IMG/VR virus record: IMGVR_UViG_3300021197_001069
Span: 1 to 24,311 of that record
DNA: 24,311 bases
Origin: a virus
Strand: one strand, 5' to 3'
In this document: piece by piece, positions 5,822 to 14,618 of the stretch
Numbering within the stretch: position 1 is the first letter of the stretch
Layout: each line of letters opens with the position of its first letter
Translations under genes and position numbers: made by a program
The notes under the pieces: generated by a model
What the model was told of the DNA's origin: nothing
Databases searched by the model: none
What the model saw: only the letters and a program-made list of their open reading frames with translations

Positions 5822-7127
5822 AATATATTTGTTGGGCGATTGAACCCACTGTAGCTATATTACCAGTTCTGACACGGTTGTCAAGGCTTTTTAGCACATC
5901 GCTGTCGAGCGACAGATAATCAGGTTGATAGATGTAGTCGCGGTAGATGGTGTTTATGTATTGTGCGACGTTTTGTACACCTGTGAGATTCTCATCAGGG
6001 TGGACGGCATAAATGCTGGCCAGTTCCCTTTTGAGCTTTGTAACGTTCCGAACAGGATCTTTGGTTTCTTTAGAACGAAGGGAAAGATACAGATCAACGA
6101 GCAACTTATCAGTCAGCGTGATCTCTACATTGGCCGGGAGCTGCTGGCGATCCCTATTGAAGACCTTGAATGTGCCGCACTTAGGGGATACAACTCTTTC
6201 TTGGTAGAGAGGATTGTTCTCGGAGAACGTCTTATACGCGCTAACAGTAATCTGTTTAAGGTCACTGATGTCCGTTAGGCACGTTTTATCATAATACACA
6301 TCAAAGAAATTATCTTCTGTTACAAAACTATTAAGAGATTGAATATAAAACCGAGAGAAATACTTTTTTATAGCATCGGAGAATAAGTCGGCAGTTAGAA
6401 CCCAAGGAGTATTTTTGTTAACGATCAGTCCAAACTTCTTGGCTGCCTTTATATAAAACTCAAAGTTGGGATCACTGATCCAATTGTCGTACTTATATTC
6501 ATCATTCTGTGCTGGGCCTAGATCAATCGATACGGACAGGCCCGAAATGAAAGAGTTACAAGCATCAGTTAACAGATAACTTGTCTTTGTAACTGGGATG
6601 AACGCTGCGACCTCGTTTAAATAATTGAACCACGAACTAACAAAGGTTCTAAAATTGGTTATCTTGTTGTTCTCGTCAAGTGTTAGGCCGGCAAGATAAG
6701 AGTTATAGAGTTGTTGAGTGTACTCGCCATAGATTCTCGTTGGGTCGTTGTAGGCCTGATAGGCTTTCATGTTGTATATCTTATCGTTTGCATTATCTGT
6801 CCTTAAAACCCCAAGAATTGTTGCACTTCTCATGTGCGCTGCGAATTCCTCAAATGCCTCAACAACAAAATTAAGGGCAAACCGGTTCTGTACTGCAACG
6901 GTTCGGAGAGGAACCAGATTAGAAAAGGCCGGAATGATGGTGTTTTGAACTCTATCCACTCTGCCATAATACTGCTTTTCATACCACGTGTCAAGGGGAA
7001 CCTTCACATCAGACGGATATACCGCCTCCTTATACATGAGTCTCTGAAAATATAGCGCAAAGGAGGACAATCCATTCTTGCCCGATGGGTTTTGTAGATC
7101 CTGTAGAGTGTAGTTAAATGTCGTCAT
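5820..7127 (-). CDS. Presumed virion/baseplate protein, unknown family
   Basis: A 435-residue soluble protein rich in Tyr, Asn and Phe, with no signal peptide, membrane span or catalytic motif that I recognise. Composition and length suit a virion structural protein. It is the last gene of the baseplate group, and its start shares one base with the stop of the 1244-residue hub-like gene (TAATG), so the two are made together. A wedge, hub or tail-fibre attachment role is inferred from position only. Its TAG stop is in the same frame as the polymerase that follows. Confidence 0.75.
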   Translation of the reverse strand: MTTFNYTLQDLQNPSGKNGLSSFALYFQRLMYKEAVYPSDVKVPLDTWYEKQYYGRVDRVQNTIIPAFSNLVPLRTVAVQNRFALNFVVEAFEEFAAHMRSATILGVLRTDNANDKIYNMKAYQAYNDPTRIYGEYTQQLYNSYLAGLTLDENNKITNFRTFVSSWFNYLNEVAAFIPVTKTSYLLTDACNSFISGLSVSIDLGPAQNDEYKYDNWISDPNFEFYIKAAKKFGLIVNKNTPWVLTADLFSDAIKKYFSRFYIQSLNSFVTEDNFFDVYYDKTCLTDISDLKQITVSAYKTFSENNPLYQERVVSPKCGTFKVFNRDRQQLPANVEITLTDKLLVDLYLSLRSKETKDPVRNVTKLKRELASIYAVHPDENLTGVQNVAQYINTIYRDYIYQPDYLSLDSDVLKSLDNRVRTGNIATVGSIAQQIY

Positions 7128-10100
7128 TAGAACTTATCTCTCCCCTGTGTTGATCTGGACGCTGCTTTGGCCCCGCTTTGGGCTCGGGCTCCGAGGTCCT
7201 CTGCCGTAGAGGGATCGGGCCCACCATAGACTTCCGGTGGTGGATCCTCTGGATTATCCGGCTCGTTAATAGTGATAGTACTTGGTTGTAGATCTTGCTG
7301 TTTGAAGCTAACCCCCTCGTGGAGTGCGCGGATTGAAACATCGAAGCTGTTAGGAGTAATGGTCGATTTTACTTTGGTCACCAAATAATATCCATGCAGA
7401 CCCAGGTAGTCTAAATATGTCTGATCAGCATTTAACAAGCTTGGGTTAATATAAATATACATTCCGTTCTTGTATAAGTTATTGCCAACCAGATTTATGT
7501 TTGCTGAATACAGTTCTCTCAATTGCTCTGGTCCTAGGGCGCCCACCTTTTGGATTCGAGACTCACGAAGATATGGTTGATCTTCTCTCTGGAAGTTTAT
7601 CTGCTTAACAAGGCCGCAAGCAGATCCCAGGTAATGATGGTAAATTCCTTTTCTCCTATCACTGTCGGGATTTTTACCAGTTAAACCATGTGGCTTCGAG
7701 TCCGTCGAATATAATATAAGTCCGAGTTCAACGAAAGAGGGATCCGGCGCCGTATAAATCCCGCGTACGCCAGCACGGAGTTGTTGTATGGTGTATGACT
7801 TGCCTGGCGAGTACCGGCTGCGACCTGATTGATTGGTATTTACTGTAAGGGGGCGGGCATCAAAACGTTGTTCAAACTTAAATCCGTCACCAAAACATTT
7901 CGAGGACAAAGCATTACTGATAAGGTCTTTGCATATATCTTTAATAAAATACAATAGATAATAGTTTGAGCGTTCGTTCTTAATAACGTTGTTTTTAAAC
8001 CACACTTGAAAGGTATCTAACGAAATTGGTATATCTCCAATGTTCATTGTTCTGAAGATACCATTTAGTTGATTGAAGCTTTCTGGACTTTCTGTGGCGA
8101 AGATTTCAACCTTGCTAATGTCTCTTAGCGTATAGCCGCAGTTTAAAAGCTTCTCTAGGTTCTCAATTTTAAATGCCTGCAGGGGGTCGATCATTTCGAC
8201 ATCGGACACAAAGAACTTAAAGTTCAAACCATCCTGCCCCAACTCTTCGGGGTAGTTTTCCTTTATCTGTTCTAAAATAGAGTCAAACAGATCGCCTAAG
8301 TAGAAGTATGGAATATTAACCCTGTTGGCTCTCTCAAGCTCTTTGAATCTCTTGAACTCGGCATCTGCAACGATTTTATTAATGGCGTTGCCAGAGCCGG
8401 CCTTGTTCGTGTTGAGGGCATCAATGGTCGCCGTGCTAATAGAGGCCACTGTATCAATCTCTAGGCTGGTGCCAAGCTTTCTCTTAACTCGGGCAGCGCG
8501 CTGTTCTGGGGTTAGGTCAGCGTAACTTGCTTGAGACAACTCGTAAGGGTTAACACTCAGGCTATGTATTTTTGTTCCTGACACCGTGCTTGTGTCAGAG
8601 TTGTTAGTGAAGAACAGTTTCTTCAAAAGTTTTTTATACTTAACATTTCTATCAATTGCACGGAGTTGTTTTATTTCTTGCTGTAATTCTTCGACTTTAG
8701 CTTGGCGCGCTTGTTTTCGGGCCCTCGTCGCGGTGTCGGGAGTTTCTTCATTCAGCTTCTTAATCTTGCTTTCAACATCCTCGATATCTTTGGCGAGTAA
8801 TTTGCCCGATTCATCAAGGATGTTAGAGGTTTTACCACTGAGGAGACCAGCTAGGCTAGCTCTGTAATTAATTGACAATTCCAAACTACCGTTCTGGTTG
8901 AAGTTAATCTTGTGCTGCGTCATTTGCAGGTACAGGGTTGTCTTCGATGTCTTAATAGCTTCGTGCAAGGCCCCAGCCTTACCTGAATCGTTCATCAGAT
9001 CTTCCAGCGCCGCAAGGGGAGGAGTTGACCAGCCGGCCGTAACTTGTACTCTGAAATCTTTTCCGTCGTAATCTCTGTGGAGCAGTTCGCTCTTCATATC
9101 ATCCGAGCATGTCTCGCCTGATGGAGATGCGTCTGTGGTTGACTCTCCATTCCTTCGCTTCCTGAGCGACGGGGAGTTGATGATTAAATCTAGGAAGTTT
9201 GGTTCTGACGCGCCGGCCTGGCGGGCACCATTAAAGAAGTCATTAACTGACTGAAAGTACATGACCAATTCTGCCGTAATATTATTGTCGACTTCCGCTG
9301 GCTGAACACCATCCAGTGACCAGCTAAAGGATTTTATGCCCGCGCCCGGGAGGCGACCTCCCGAAGGACTTAGCATATCTCGGATTTGGTCCTGTGTTAG
9401 AAAGTTTGGAATCTTAAGATCTCTAACCACTGGTTTTTTTGTATTGGGATCGATCGCAATCTTGCCATTCTGGTCATACTCAAGCCTAGATATTTTTATA
9501 TATGGTGTGAGCAGTCCGTAAATATCCGGGCAAATGTCCAAAAACTCTTTAGTGCCAGTCCCTCCGGATTCAATTCTGTTCAACACTGTTCCGGGGTCGC
9601 CGTTACTATTTAATCGGATGAGGTTCTTATATTGCGCAACGTGGCGTGGATCAGACTTTCGCTTATCCACCAGCTTTGATATATTTTCATAAAGAAAGCA
9701 CTGAAAATCATACGGCTTTAAGTTTGGGACTGGGATTGGTATGCCCTTGTTAACATCCCTATCTCCGATGTCAGATGCAGCAGCTTGAGTCAGGGGTGAG
9801 TCGGTCGCGTCTTCGGAAGCAGAAACACCAAACCACTGATAGATATAGTTCAATTCCCTGCCAGTCCTCCTCACATCGTTGCCAGTATATCTTGGCGGCA
9901 AGGTGGCATCTATATCGGGACGCAGAATCTCAAAGAGAGCCAAAACCTGAACGTTGACATCATACCCAGGCTGGGTGAAGAAGGCCTGGGTTGCCGAAAA
10001 GCGTGCCCTAAAGTCAGCGGGGCTGAGATCATAGTTCACGGCGTTGCCCGGTGCATGATCAGCTATGGATTTGCTCAGGAGGGCCGGGTCTGTTGGGTTG

Positions 10101-10861
10101 GCTATAGTATCATTGATCAACTGCATGCCGGCATTATAGGATCTGCCGGCGGCCGTGGATGCTTCGAGGAGCTTGGGTTTTAGTCTTGATTGGAATTCAT
10201 ATAGCTCCTTAACTGCGTCAATCAGGACGGGCGAAATTGGGATCAGCGGGGCCGCTGAAGTCACGGGACCAGAGGGCGAAGCTTGCAAGGCGGACTGGAT
10301 ATATCGTCTTCGGAAATACTCCAACACCGCGGGACTAAAGAGTCCCGTGGGAAGTTTCCCGGAAGACGCGCCTTGTGTAAAGGCTGGCTGGCTCGGGCCC
10401 GGTTCGTCGTTGGGGATGTCGTTTACAAATCCAGGCTTGAGTGACTCGTTAAACAAGTTACCCAGAGCCACTCGGACGACTTGGTCCGATGTCGTTAAGC
10501 CAGACGCTCTATTCGCAGCATACTGCTGAGGGTTTATGCCTGTTACAAGGCCGATCTTCCGGCCGGCGTTCATGTATAGCGGAAGCTTGTTATCTGACAG
10601 AACAGCAAGCGCCTCGGTAGCATTTGTAACACCTGTTGGGCTGTTCTCTTGACCCTCTTGGCGAGGGCCGATGCCTTTGGATTTTGTTGAGGCTTCGATT
10701 TCTTTTTGATATTCCGCATAGTTGTCTACAAATATATCCAGCGCAGCTGGGTCAAAGAAATTCGCATTATAAAACTCACTTACAAGCTGGAGTGCCGCGG
10801 CTTCATAGGTCTTATAATCGACACCGTCGTACTTAAAGACATCTGTTGTACTCTGTCCCAT
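7127..10861 (-). CDS. Large hub-like baseplate protein (1244 residues)
   Basis: The largest gene in the window. The N-terminal half is Pro/Ser/Ala-rich with several apparent domains. Residues about 680-745 hold a highly charged coiled coil (ESKIKKLNEE...VEELQQEIKQLRAI). The C-terminal part ends in a beta-rich domain, YIYINPSLL...HGYYLVTKVKSTIT (about 1140-1175), then a Pro-rich tail. The segment naming a position, then GYYLVT..V, then FDVSIRALHEG resembles the end of hub proteins of the gp27/gpD kind, so a central baseplate or hub role is suggested, not proved. It sits between the gp53-like wedge gene and another presumed structural gene, 11 bases from the former. No lysozyme or peptidase motif was seen, so any puncturing enzyme is elsewhere. 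Confidence 0.65.
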   Translation of the reverse strand: MGQSTTDVFKYDGVDYKTYEAAALQLVSEFYNANFFDPAALDIFVDNYAEYQKEIEASTKSKGIGPRQEGQENSPTGVTNATEALAVLSDNKLPLYMNAGRKIGLVTGINPQQYAANRASGLTTSDQVVRVALGNLFNESLKPGFVNDIPNDEPGPSQPAFTQGASSGKLPTGLFSPAVLEYFRRRYIQSALQASPSGPVTSAAPLIPISPVLIDAVKELYEFQSRLKPKLLEASTAAGRSYNAGMQLINDTIANPTDPALLSKSIADHAPGNAVNYDLSPADFRARFSATQAFFTQPGYDVNVQVLALFEILRPDIDATLPPRYTGNDVRRTGRELNYIYQWFGVSASEDATDSPLTQAAASDIGDRDVNKGIPIPVPNLKPYDFQCFLYENISKLVDKRKSDPRHVAQYKNLIRLNSNGDPGTVLNRIESGGTGTKEFLDICPDIYGLLTPYIKISRLEYDQNGKIAIDPNTKKPVVRDLKIPNFLTQDQIRDMLSPSGGRLPGAGIKSFSWSLDGVQPAEVDNNITAELVMYFQSVNDFFNGARQAGASEPNFLDLIINSPSLRKRRNGESTTDASPSGETCSDDMKSELLHRDYDGKDFRVQVTAGWSTPPLAALEDLMNDSGKAGALHEAIKTSKTTLYLQMTQHKINFNQNGSLELSINYRASLAGLLSGKTSNILDESGKLLAKDIEDVESKIKKLNEETPDTATRARKQARQAKVEELQQEIKQLRAIDRNVKYKKLLKKLFFTNNSDTSTVSGTKIHSLSVNPYELSQASYADLTPEQRAARVKRKLGTSLEIDTVASISTATIDALNTNKAGSGNAINKIVADAEFKRFKELERANRVNIPYFYLGDLFDSILEQIKENYPEELGQDGLNFKFFVSDVEMIDPLQAFKIENLEKLLNCGYTLRDISKVEIFATESPESFNQLNGIFRTMNIGDIPISLDTFQVWFKNNVIKNERSNYYLLYFIKDICKDLISNALSSKCFGDGFKFEQRFDARPLTVNTNQSGRSRYSPGKSYTIQQLRAGVRGIYTAPDPSFVELGLILYSTDSKPHGLTGKNPDSDRRKGIYHHYLGSACGLVKQINFQREDQPYLRESRIQKVGALGPEQLRELYSANINLVGNNLYKNGMYIYINPSLLNADQTYLDYLGLHGYYLVTKVKSTITPNSFDVSIRALHEGVSFKQQDLQPSTITINEPDNPEDPPPEVYGGPDPSTAEDLGARAQSGAKAASRSTQGRDKF

Positions 10862-10872
10862 TAAAAAACCCC

Positions 10873-11211
10873 TTACTTATCGTAGTATCTTAATATATCC
10901 TGCAATGGCAGGGGTATATACACTAAATCACCCACAGTCAGGTCAGACTCTGTTGGTTTTTGATTAAACAGAGCTATAACCCACCAATATTGAGCCGAGT
11001 CATAATATTGAATTGCCAGTTTGTAATAGCGGTCACCGACTCTCCAAACATGGCGGACCTTGGTTAAGTCTTTAGTCTCCTGAACTGTCGGATAATCAAT
11101 CTCAGGTGTAGAGTAGTGACGAATAGATTTTATGCTTCTCTCTTCCAAAGTCTTCTCATACAACTCATTCCGGTTCAGAAAGATTTTCCTTCTATCATAT
11201 CGTGTAGGCAT
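10873..11211 (-). CDS. gp53-like baseplate wedge protein with LysM-like fold
   Basis: A 112-residue protein with VRHVWRVGDRYYKLAIQYY (about 52-70), then YWWVIALFN (about 74-82) and the closing GDLVYIPLP. This is the pattern of LysM-like phage baseplate proteins (T4 gp53; gpX-like in other myophages), where a short domain probably helps to bind wedge parts or peptidoglycan. It is shorter than T4 gp53 (about 196). Its ATG shares a base with the stop of the upstream structural gene. Position among tail genes supports a baseplate role. Confidence 0.72.
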   Translation of the reverse strand: MPTRYDRRKIFLNRNELYEKTLEERSIKSIRHYSTPEIDYPTVQETKDLTKVRHVWRVGDRYYKLAIQYYDSAQYWWVIALFNQKPTESDLTVGDLVYIPLPLQDILRYYDK

Positions 11212-12143
11212 CAGGGCTCGTCCTCAATTAACATCTCGGCGGCTTGGGACTCGATGATGATTGGGTTCTCGACCTCAATCCCTACCTCGTCGGCGATAGC
11301 CACGACTCCGGCGCCGAGGCTTATCTCGTCGGCAGCTGTATCGGATGTGATAGTGCTGGTTGTGTTTCGAATCATGGCAGCATTAGGGAATTTCTTGTTA
11401 AGGTTTTGTTCCCCACCGAAAGACATGCCTTTCCACCCGGTCAAATGGGTGTGCAAAACATTAAACGTAAAGTTTATGCTAACCTGTTTTGGAATAAAAC
11501 TGTTCTCTTTGACTGCCTTTGAAATCGACGTTGCACCAGAGCCGCCTGGGGCATGGTCCACACTAGCCAGAGCGCCAGCATCATAGTTTACTGTCGTTGA
11601 TTCCAATGGATCGGCGCCGAAGGTTGTGGATACACTAGTGCGCTGTTCGGAGCCGGGGATAGTGGTGTTCGAGTTGCCGACGTTTTTTAATATAAAGCCA
11701 CCCTCGCCTATATTGGGGGCATATGTAACGCCACCCTGGATGTAACCGTATAGGTAATCGGCGTCTGTTGCGTTGTTAATTAAGTTAGTCCACTTTATTC
11801 CCAACAGGGGGGCGGCTTTAAGTGTGTTCTGTGCAACCCTGCCGCCACTAGTATACATTGGATACAAGAATTCGATCAACTGGTTAATATTGGTAAGATT
11901 ATCAATTGCTGCGTCCATGTTATCAGATACAACGTCAAAACCTAGCTGAATGGATCTCTGTGTGTTTTCGAAGGTGGCCAGTGGGTCCATGCGGCCATAG
12001 ACGTTCTGTTGATTCCAATTAGAATTATACGCGTCAGAAAATTCAGTTACCCAACCTTCAAACGTAACAACCTTCGATGTAGGAAGGTGCTTAATAGATA
12101 CGGAAAAAAACGGATCTTTTCTCAATGAAGGTGATAATGGCAT
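11211..12143 (-). CDS. Tail/baseplate structural protein
   Basis: A 310-residue protein found directly after the tape measure. The first half is an ordered domain: VVTFEGWVTEFSDAYNSNWN (about 24-43), then VYGRMDPLATFENTQRSIQL (about 48-67), then a helix IDNLTNINQLIEFLYPMY. This arrangement resembles a broad group of contractile-tail proteins at the tube-baseplate interface (gp48/gp54-like position), but I cannot name the exact homologue. The middle is Ser/Thr/Gly-rich; the C-terminus is acidic and probably flexible. It lies 13 bases after the tape measure gene and overlaps the gp53-like gene by one base. Confidence 0.68.
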   Translation of the reverse strand: MPLSPSLRKDPFFSVSIKHLPTSKVVTFEGWVTEFSDAYNSNWNQQNVYGRMDPLATFENTQRSIQLGFDVVSDNMDAAIDNLTNINQLIEFLYPMYTSGGRVAQNTLKAAPLLGIKWTNLINNATDADYLYGYIQGGVTYAPNIGEGGFILKNVGNSNTTIPGSEQRTSVSTTFGADPLESTTVNYDAGALASVDHAPGGSGATSISKAVKENSFIPKQVSINFTFNVLHTHLTGWKGMSFGGEQNLNKKFPNAAMIRNTTSTITSDTAADEISLGAGVVAIADEVGIEVENPIIIESQAAEMLIEDEP

Positions 12144-12156
12144 TTAACTTGTTCTC

Positions 12157-14025
12157 CTACGCATTACTATACGGCGAGAATGCGCCTCTCGCTTTTTCCG
12201 AGTTGAGGGCCCTAATCGAAAAGTCCTCAAGTTGCTCATTACCGATATGAACAGCGATCTGCTGTGGGCCTTGAGTCTGGTTTTTTACGGTGTCGATCAG
12301 TTCTCTAAGAAGATCTTGCGAAATCACCTCGGAGCCCTGGCCGCCTGTAATCAAAAGCTCGCCCGGGTGGACCATGGCTTGGTCTGTGGTGATTGTGCCT
12401 CCAGTCTGGAACCCTGGTATCGCAGTTGTACTGGCCGGGGATGCAGAACCTCCGCCGCTAAATGCTGCAATTCCACCGGCACCCGCTATAGCAGCATAAG
12501 TAAGCAGTGAAGCGCCTCCGGTGAACGGTGCGGCGACAAGAGCGGCAATACCAGCAGCTGCGAGACCAACACCAACGAACCTGCCCAAAGCGCTTGATGC
12601 ACCCGCAATAAATCCAGCAAAGCTTCCAATGCCCTCAATTATGGGAACAATCAAATTGTCAATAAGAGGCTTGCCGGCGACTAACATTTGTCTAAATGCG
12701 TTGGACAACTGAGCCATTGCTGCTTGCGATTGTCTTGCAGCCTCTGCCATCTCTTCTTGATTCATTCTCTGGATTTCTAACTCTTCATTGGTGGCCCCGA
12801 GAAGCTCCTTTGTCTTTGTGGTTGATAACCCTAGAGCAGACGCAAATGCCTCAAGCTGGGCGCCCGAGACATCCTCAATTGATACTCCAGCTTGGTCAAA
12901 ACCATCGCGAAGCATCCTGATCCCCTCAATAGGATCTTCGAACGATGCGTTCAGCATGTCCATTGAATTCAGGAATGGGCCGCCGAGAATCGCATTGAGG
13001 CGGCCGACTGTTTCGCCAGCTTGATCGAATGTCTTAAACTTGTCGACAACCTCAACAAGTGTACCCAGCTCTGTGCCGAGTGCCTTGGCAGTGACAGCCA
13101 ACTCTTCAAAGGCTTTTTGGCCATCATCGCCGAAACGGACAAGGAAATCTTTGTTTGCAGCAAACTGGCCACCGAGTGTGTCTACATCAACTCCAAGGCT
13201 GCGAGCTGTCGAGGCAAGATCAATAAGCAAATCGTTGGCTTCATCTACATCCATGCCCAGAGCCTGAGTAGCAGTCTGGATGATCGCGGCTTGATTACCA
13301 AAGCTAAAGCCCAGTCTGTTCAGCTGAACGGTTGTCTCGGCAATTGCCCCTTGCTGCTGCTCTGAAAGATATGTGAAGTCTGTGAATTCATTCTTCAAAG
13401 CTCCAACAGCCTGTGTAACATCATCCAGGCTAGCGCCGATTGCGATTGTGTTAAGACCGACATTTCGTATCGTGTCGTCAAACTCTCTGCCGGCGCCGGT
13501 TGATTTCCGGAACTCGGCAGTGACCTTATCTGCCTCAAGGGCAAAATCCGTTAACTCCTGGGCAACCTTGAAGATCGCGTCTTTAAGAAGCTGGCCGCTG
13601 GCAACCGACTCCAGAGCTTCTTTGCGAAAGCTAGAAAGACTTGTGTCGCCTAGGCTGGCAAATTGAGCAAACTTCTCAAATCCTCCCGAGAGTCCAAATA
13701 GGGATCCTCTCATCGATTCGAAAAGTTGTTCACCTACTTTTTGTTGTTCTTGAAACTCTCTTTCAATCTTGAGATTGTCTTTTTTTGTTTCGTTAAGCCT
13801 CTCTAGCTCGACGCGTTGGGCTAGAAGGCCCGCGGTGTATGCCTCGATATCTTGAGTGGCTTCTGCTATCGCTCGAGCATCACCCAGCTCCTGGGCAGCT
13901 TTAAGGCGCTCACGGGAGTTTCTTAATTCTTTTTTCTCTGCTTTTTCTCTTTCTTTAAGAAACTCAATCTCAATCTGTATTAGACGATTTCGTTCTTTAA
14001 GTTGTTCGATAGTGGGATCTGCCAT
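12157..14025 (-). CDS. Tail tape measure protein
   Basis: A 622-residue tape measure protein, the ruler and core of the tail tube. It starts with a long charged coiled coil (residues 1-95, ERNRLIQIEIEFLKEREKAE), continues as mostly helical repeats rich in Leu, Ala and Thr, and has a hydrophobic, Gly/Ala-rich region at about 455-525 that could insert in the host membrane. It ends with a motif common in tape measures, GFQTGGTITTDQAMVHPGE (about 538-555). At about 0.15 nm per residue the tail would be near 90-95 nm, similar to T4 (gp29, about 590 residues). The ATG follows a strong AGGAGG. It is downstream of the gp26-like frame-change site, the usual place for a tape measure after tail chaperones. 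Confidence 0.88.
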   Translation of the reverse strand: MADPTIEQLKERNRLIQIEIEFLKEREKAEKKELRNSRERLKAAQELGDARAIAEATQDIEAYTAGLLAQRVELERLNETKKDNLKIEREFQEQQKVGEQLFESMRGSLFGLSGGFEKFAQFASLGDTSLSSFRKEALESVASGQLLKDAIFKVAQELTDFALEADKVTAEFRKSTGAGREFDDTIRNVGLNTIAIGASLDDVTQAVGALKNEFTDFTYLSEQQQGAIAETTVQLNRLGFSFGNQAAIIQTATQALGMDVDEANDLLIDLASTARSLGVDVDTLGGQFAANKDFLVRFGDDGQKAFEELAVTAKALGTELGTLVEVVDKFKTFDQAGETVGRLNAILGGPFLNSMDMLNASFEDPIEGIRMLRDGFDQAGVSIEDVSGAQLEAFASALGLSTTKTKELLGATNEELEIQRMNQEEMAEAARQSQAAMAQLSNAFRQMLVAGKPLIDNLIVPIIEGIGSFAGFIAGASSALGRFVGVGLAAAGIAALVAAPFTGGASLLTYAAIAGAGGIAAFSGGGSASPASTTAIPGFQTGGTITTDQAMVHPGELLITGGQGSEVISQDLLRELIDTVKNQTQGPQQIAVHIGNEQLEDFSIRALNSEKARGAFSPYSNA

Positions 14026-14036
14026 TTATAAACCTC

Positions 14037-14372
14037 CTAGTTTTTAAATGGCCACCTTAAGCCTGTTTCTTTCTCAAAACCTTCAACTGCTCTATTCAGA
14101 GAATACTTTGATTTCATGGTCTTTGGATTATCAAGACCGTTTTTGATATACGAATCCATGTAGCGCTTTTCTCTACCGAGCGCTTTCATAAATGATTCAA
14201 CCTGTGATGTGGACCCCATAAGGCGCAAGGGGATATCGATTCCGCCAAAATACAAATCAAGCATCATTTTACGAACTTGATTAGCAAACTTACTTGCTAC
14301 TGCCGATCTCTCGTTTAATGGCTTTCCGACGTTATTTAAATCTACTATGTCTTCTTCTACAATATCGTTCAT
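14037..14372 (-). CDS. Small tail-region protein of unknown function
   Basis: A 111-residue, probably helical protein with an acidic N-terminus and a basic middle (REKRYMDSYIKNG, MKSKYSLNRAVEGFEKETG). No family recognised. It lies between the gp26-like pair and the tape measure, 11 bases before the latter, where tail assembly chaperones are often found, so an assembly role is a reasonable guess. A copy of the candidate late-promoter motif ends 22 bases before its ATG, so it may begin a transcript that includes the tape measure. Confidence 0.75.
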   Translation of the reverse strand: MNDIVEEDIVDLNNVGKPLNERSAVASKFANQVRKMMLDLYFGGIDIPLRLMGSTSQVESFMKALGREKRYMDSYIKNGLDNPKTMKSKYSLNRAVEGFEKETGLRWPFKN

Positions 14373-14394
14373 GTGTAAGGATCCCTGTTTAAAT

Positions 14395-14403
14395 ATAAAT
14401 AGT
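14395..14403 (-). promoter_or_regulatory. Candidate late promoter motif
   Basis: ACTATTTAT on the coding strand in an AT-rich stretch, preceded by GGA, 22 bases before the ATG at 14372. Nearly the same sequence stands before the scaffold gene, and shorter forms before the sheath and neck genes. The opposite strand reads TATAAATAG, matching the T4 late consensus but pointing away from the gene. Confidence 0.45.
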
Positions 14404-14420
14404 TCCTAAAAAGAAAGAAT

Positions 14421-14618
14421 TTATCTTGTTCTTGCTTTCTCCATTCTCTCTTTCTGATCTTTAAACTCTTTGGATAACCTTTCGAGGAACCACCGGCGCA
14501 GAGCAATGGGTAGATTATATAGCTCAGTGAACGACCACCCGCCGTGGTGCTTAAGTAAAAAGAACTCTTCGTATACTGTTTTTTGGTACTCAGGTGTTAG
14601 GCCAAAAAAACGCTGCCG
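14421..14618 (-). CDS. Small tail/baseplate assembly protein made only by frame change from gp26
   Basis: An open frame with no ATG, GTG or TTG near its beginning; a TGA stop lies at 14619-14621. From the run of seven T (coding strand) it reads FFGLTPEYQKTVYEEFFLLK, then HHGGWSFTELYNLPIALRRW, ending ERMEKARTR. Sixty residues follow the T run. The middle part resembles small myophage proteins of the gp51 or P2 GpE' type, where a Trp/His patch is followed by a short helix. It overlaps the end of the gp26-like gene by 29 bases in the +1 frame. Expression would need +1 or -2 slippage on the T run, giving a gp26 fusion, or else one T in this sequence is an error. Real coding is likely from its composition; the mechanism is open. 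Confidence 0.66.
   Translation of the reverse strand, partial: RQRFFGLTPEYQKTVYEEFFLLKHHGGWSFTELYNLPIALRRWFLERLSKEFKDQKERMEKARTR

Noticed and set aside
14394-14402. T4 late promoter TATAAATAG reading rightwards
   Set aside because: It points away from all genes here; the same words before three other gene groups suit a leftward element better.
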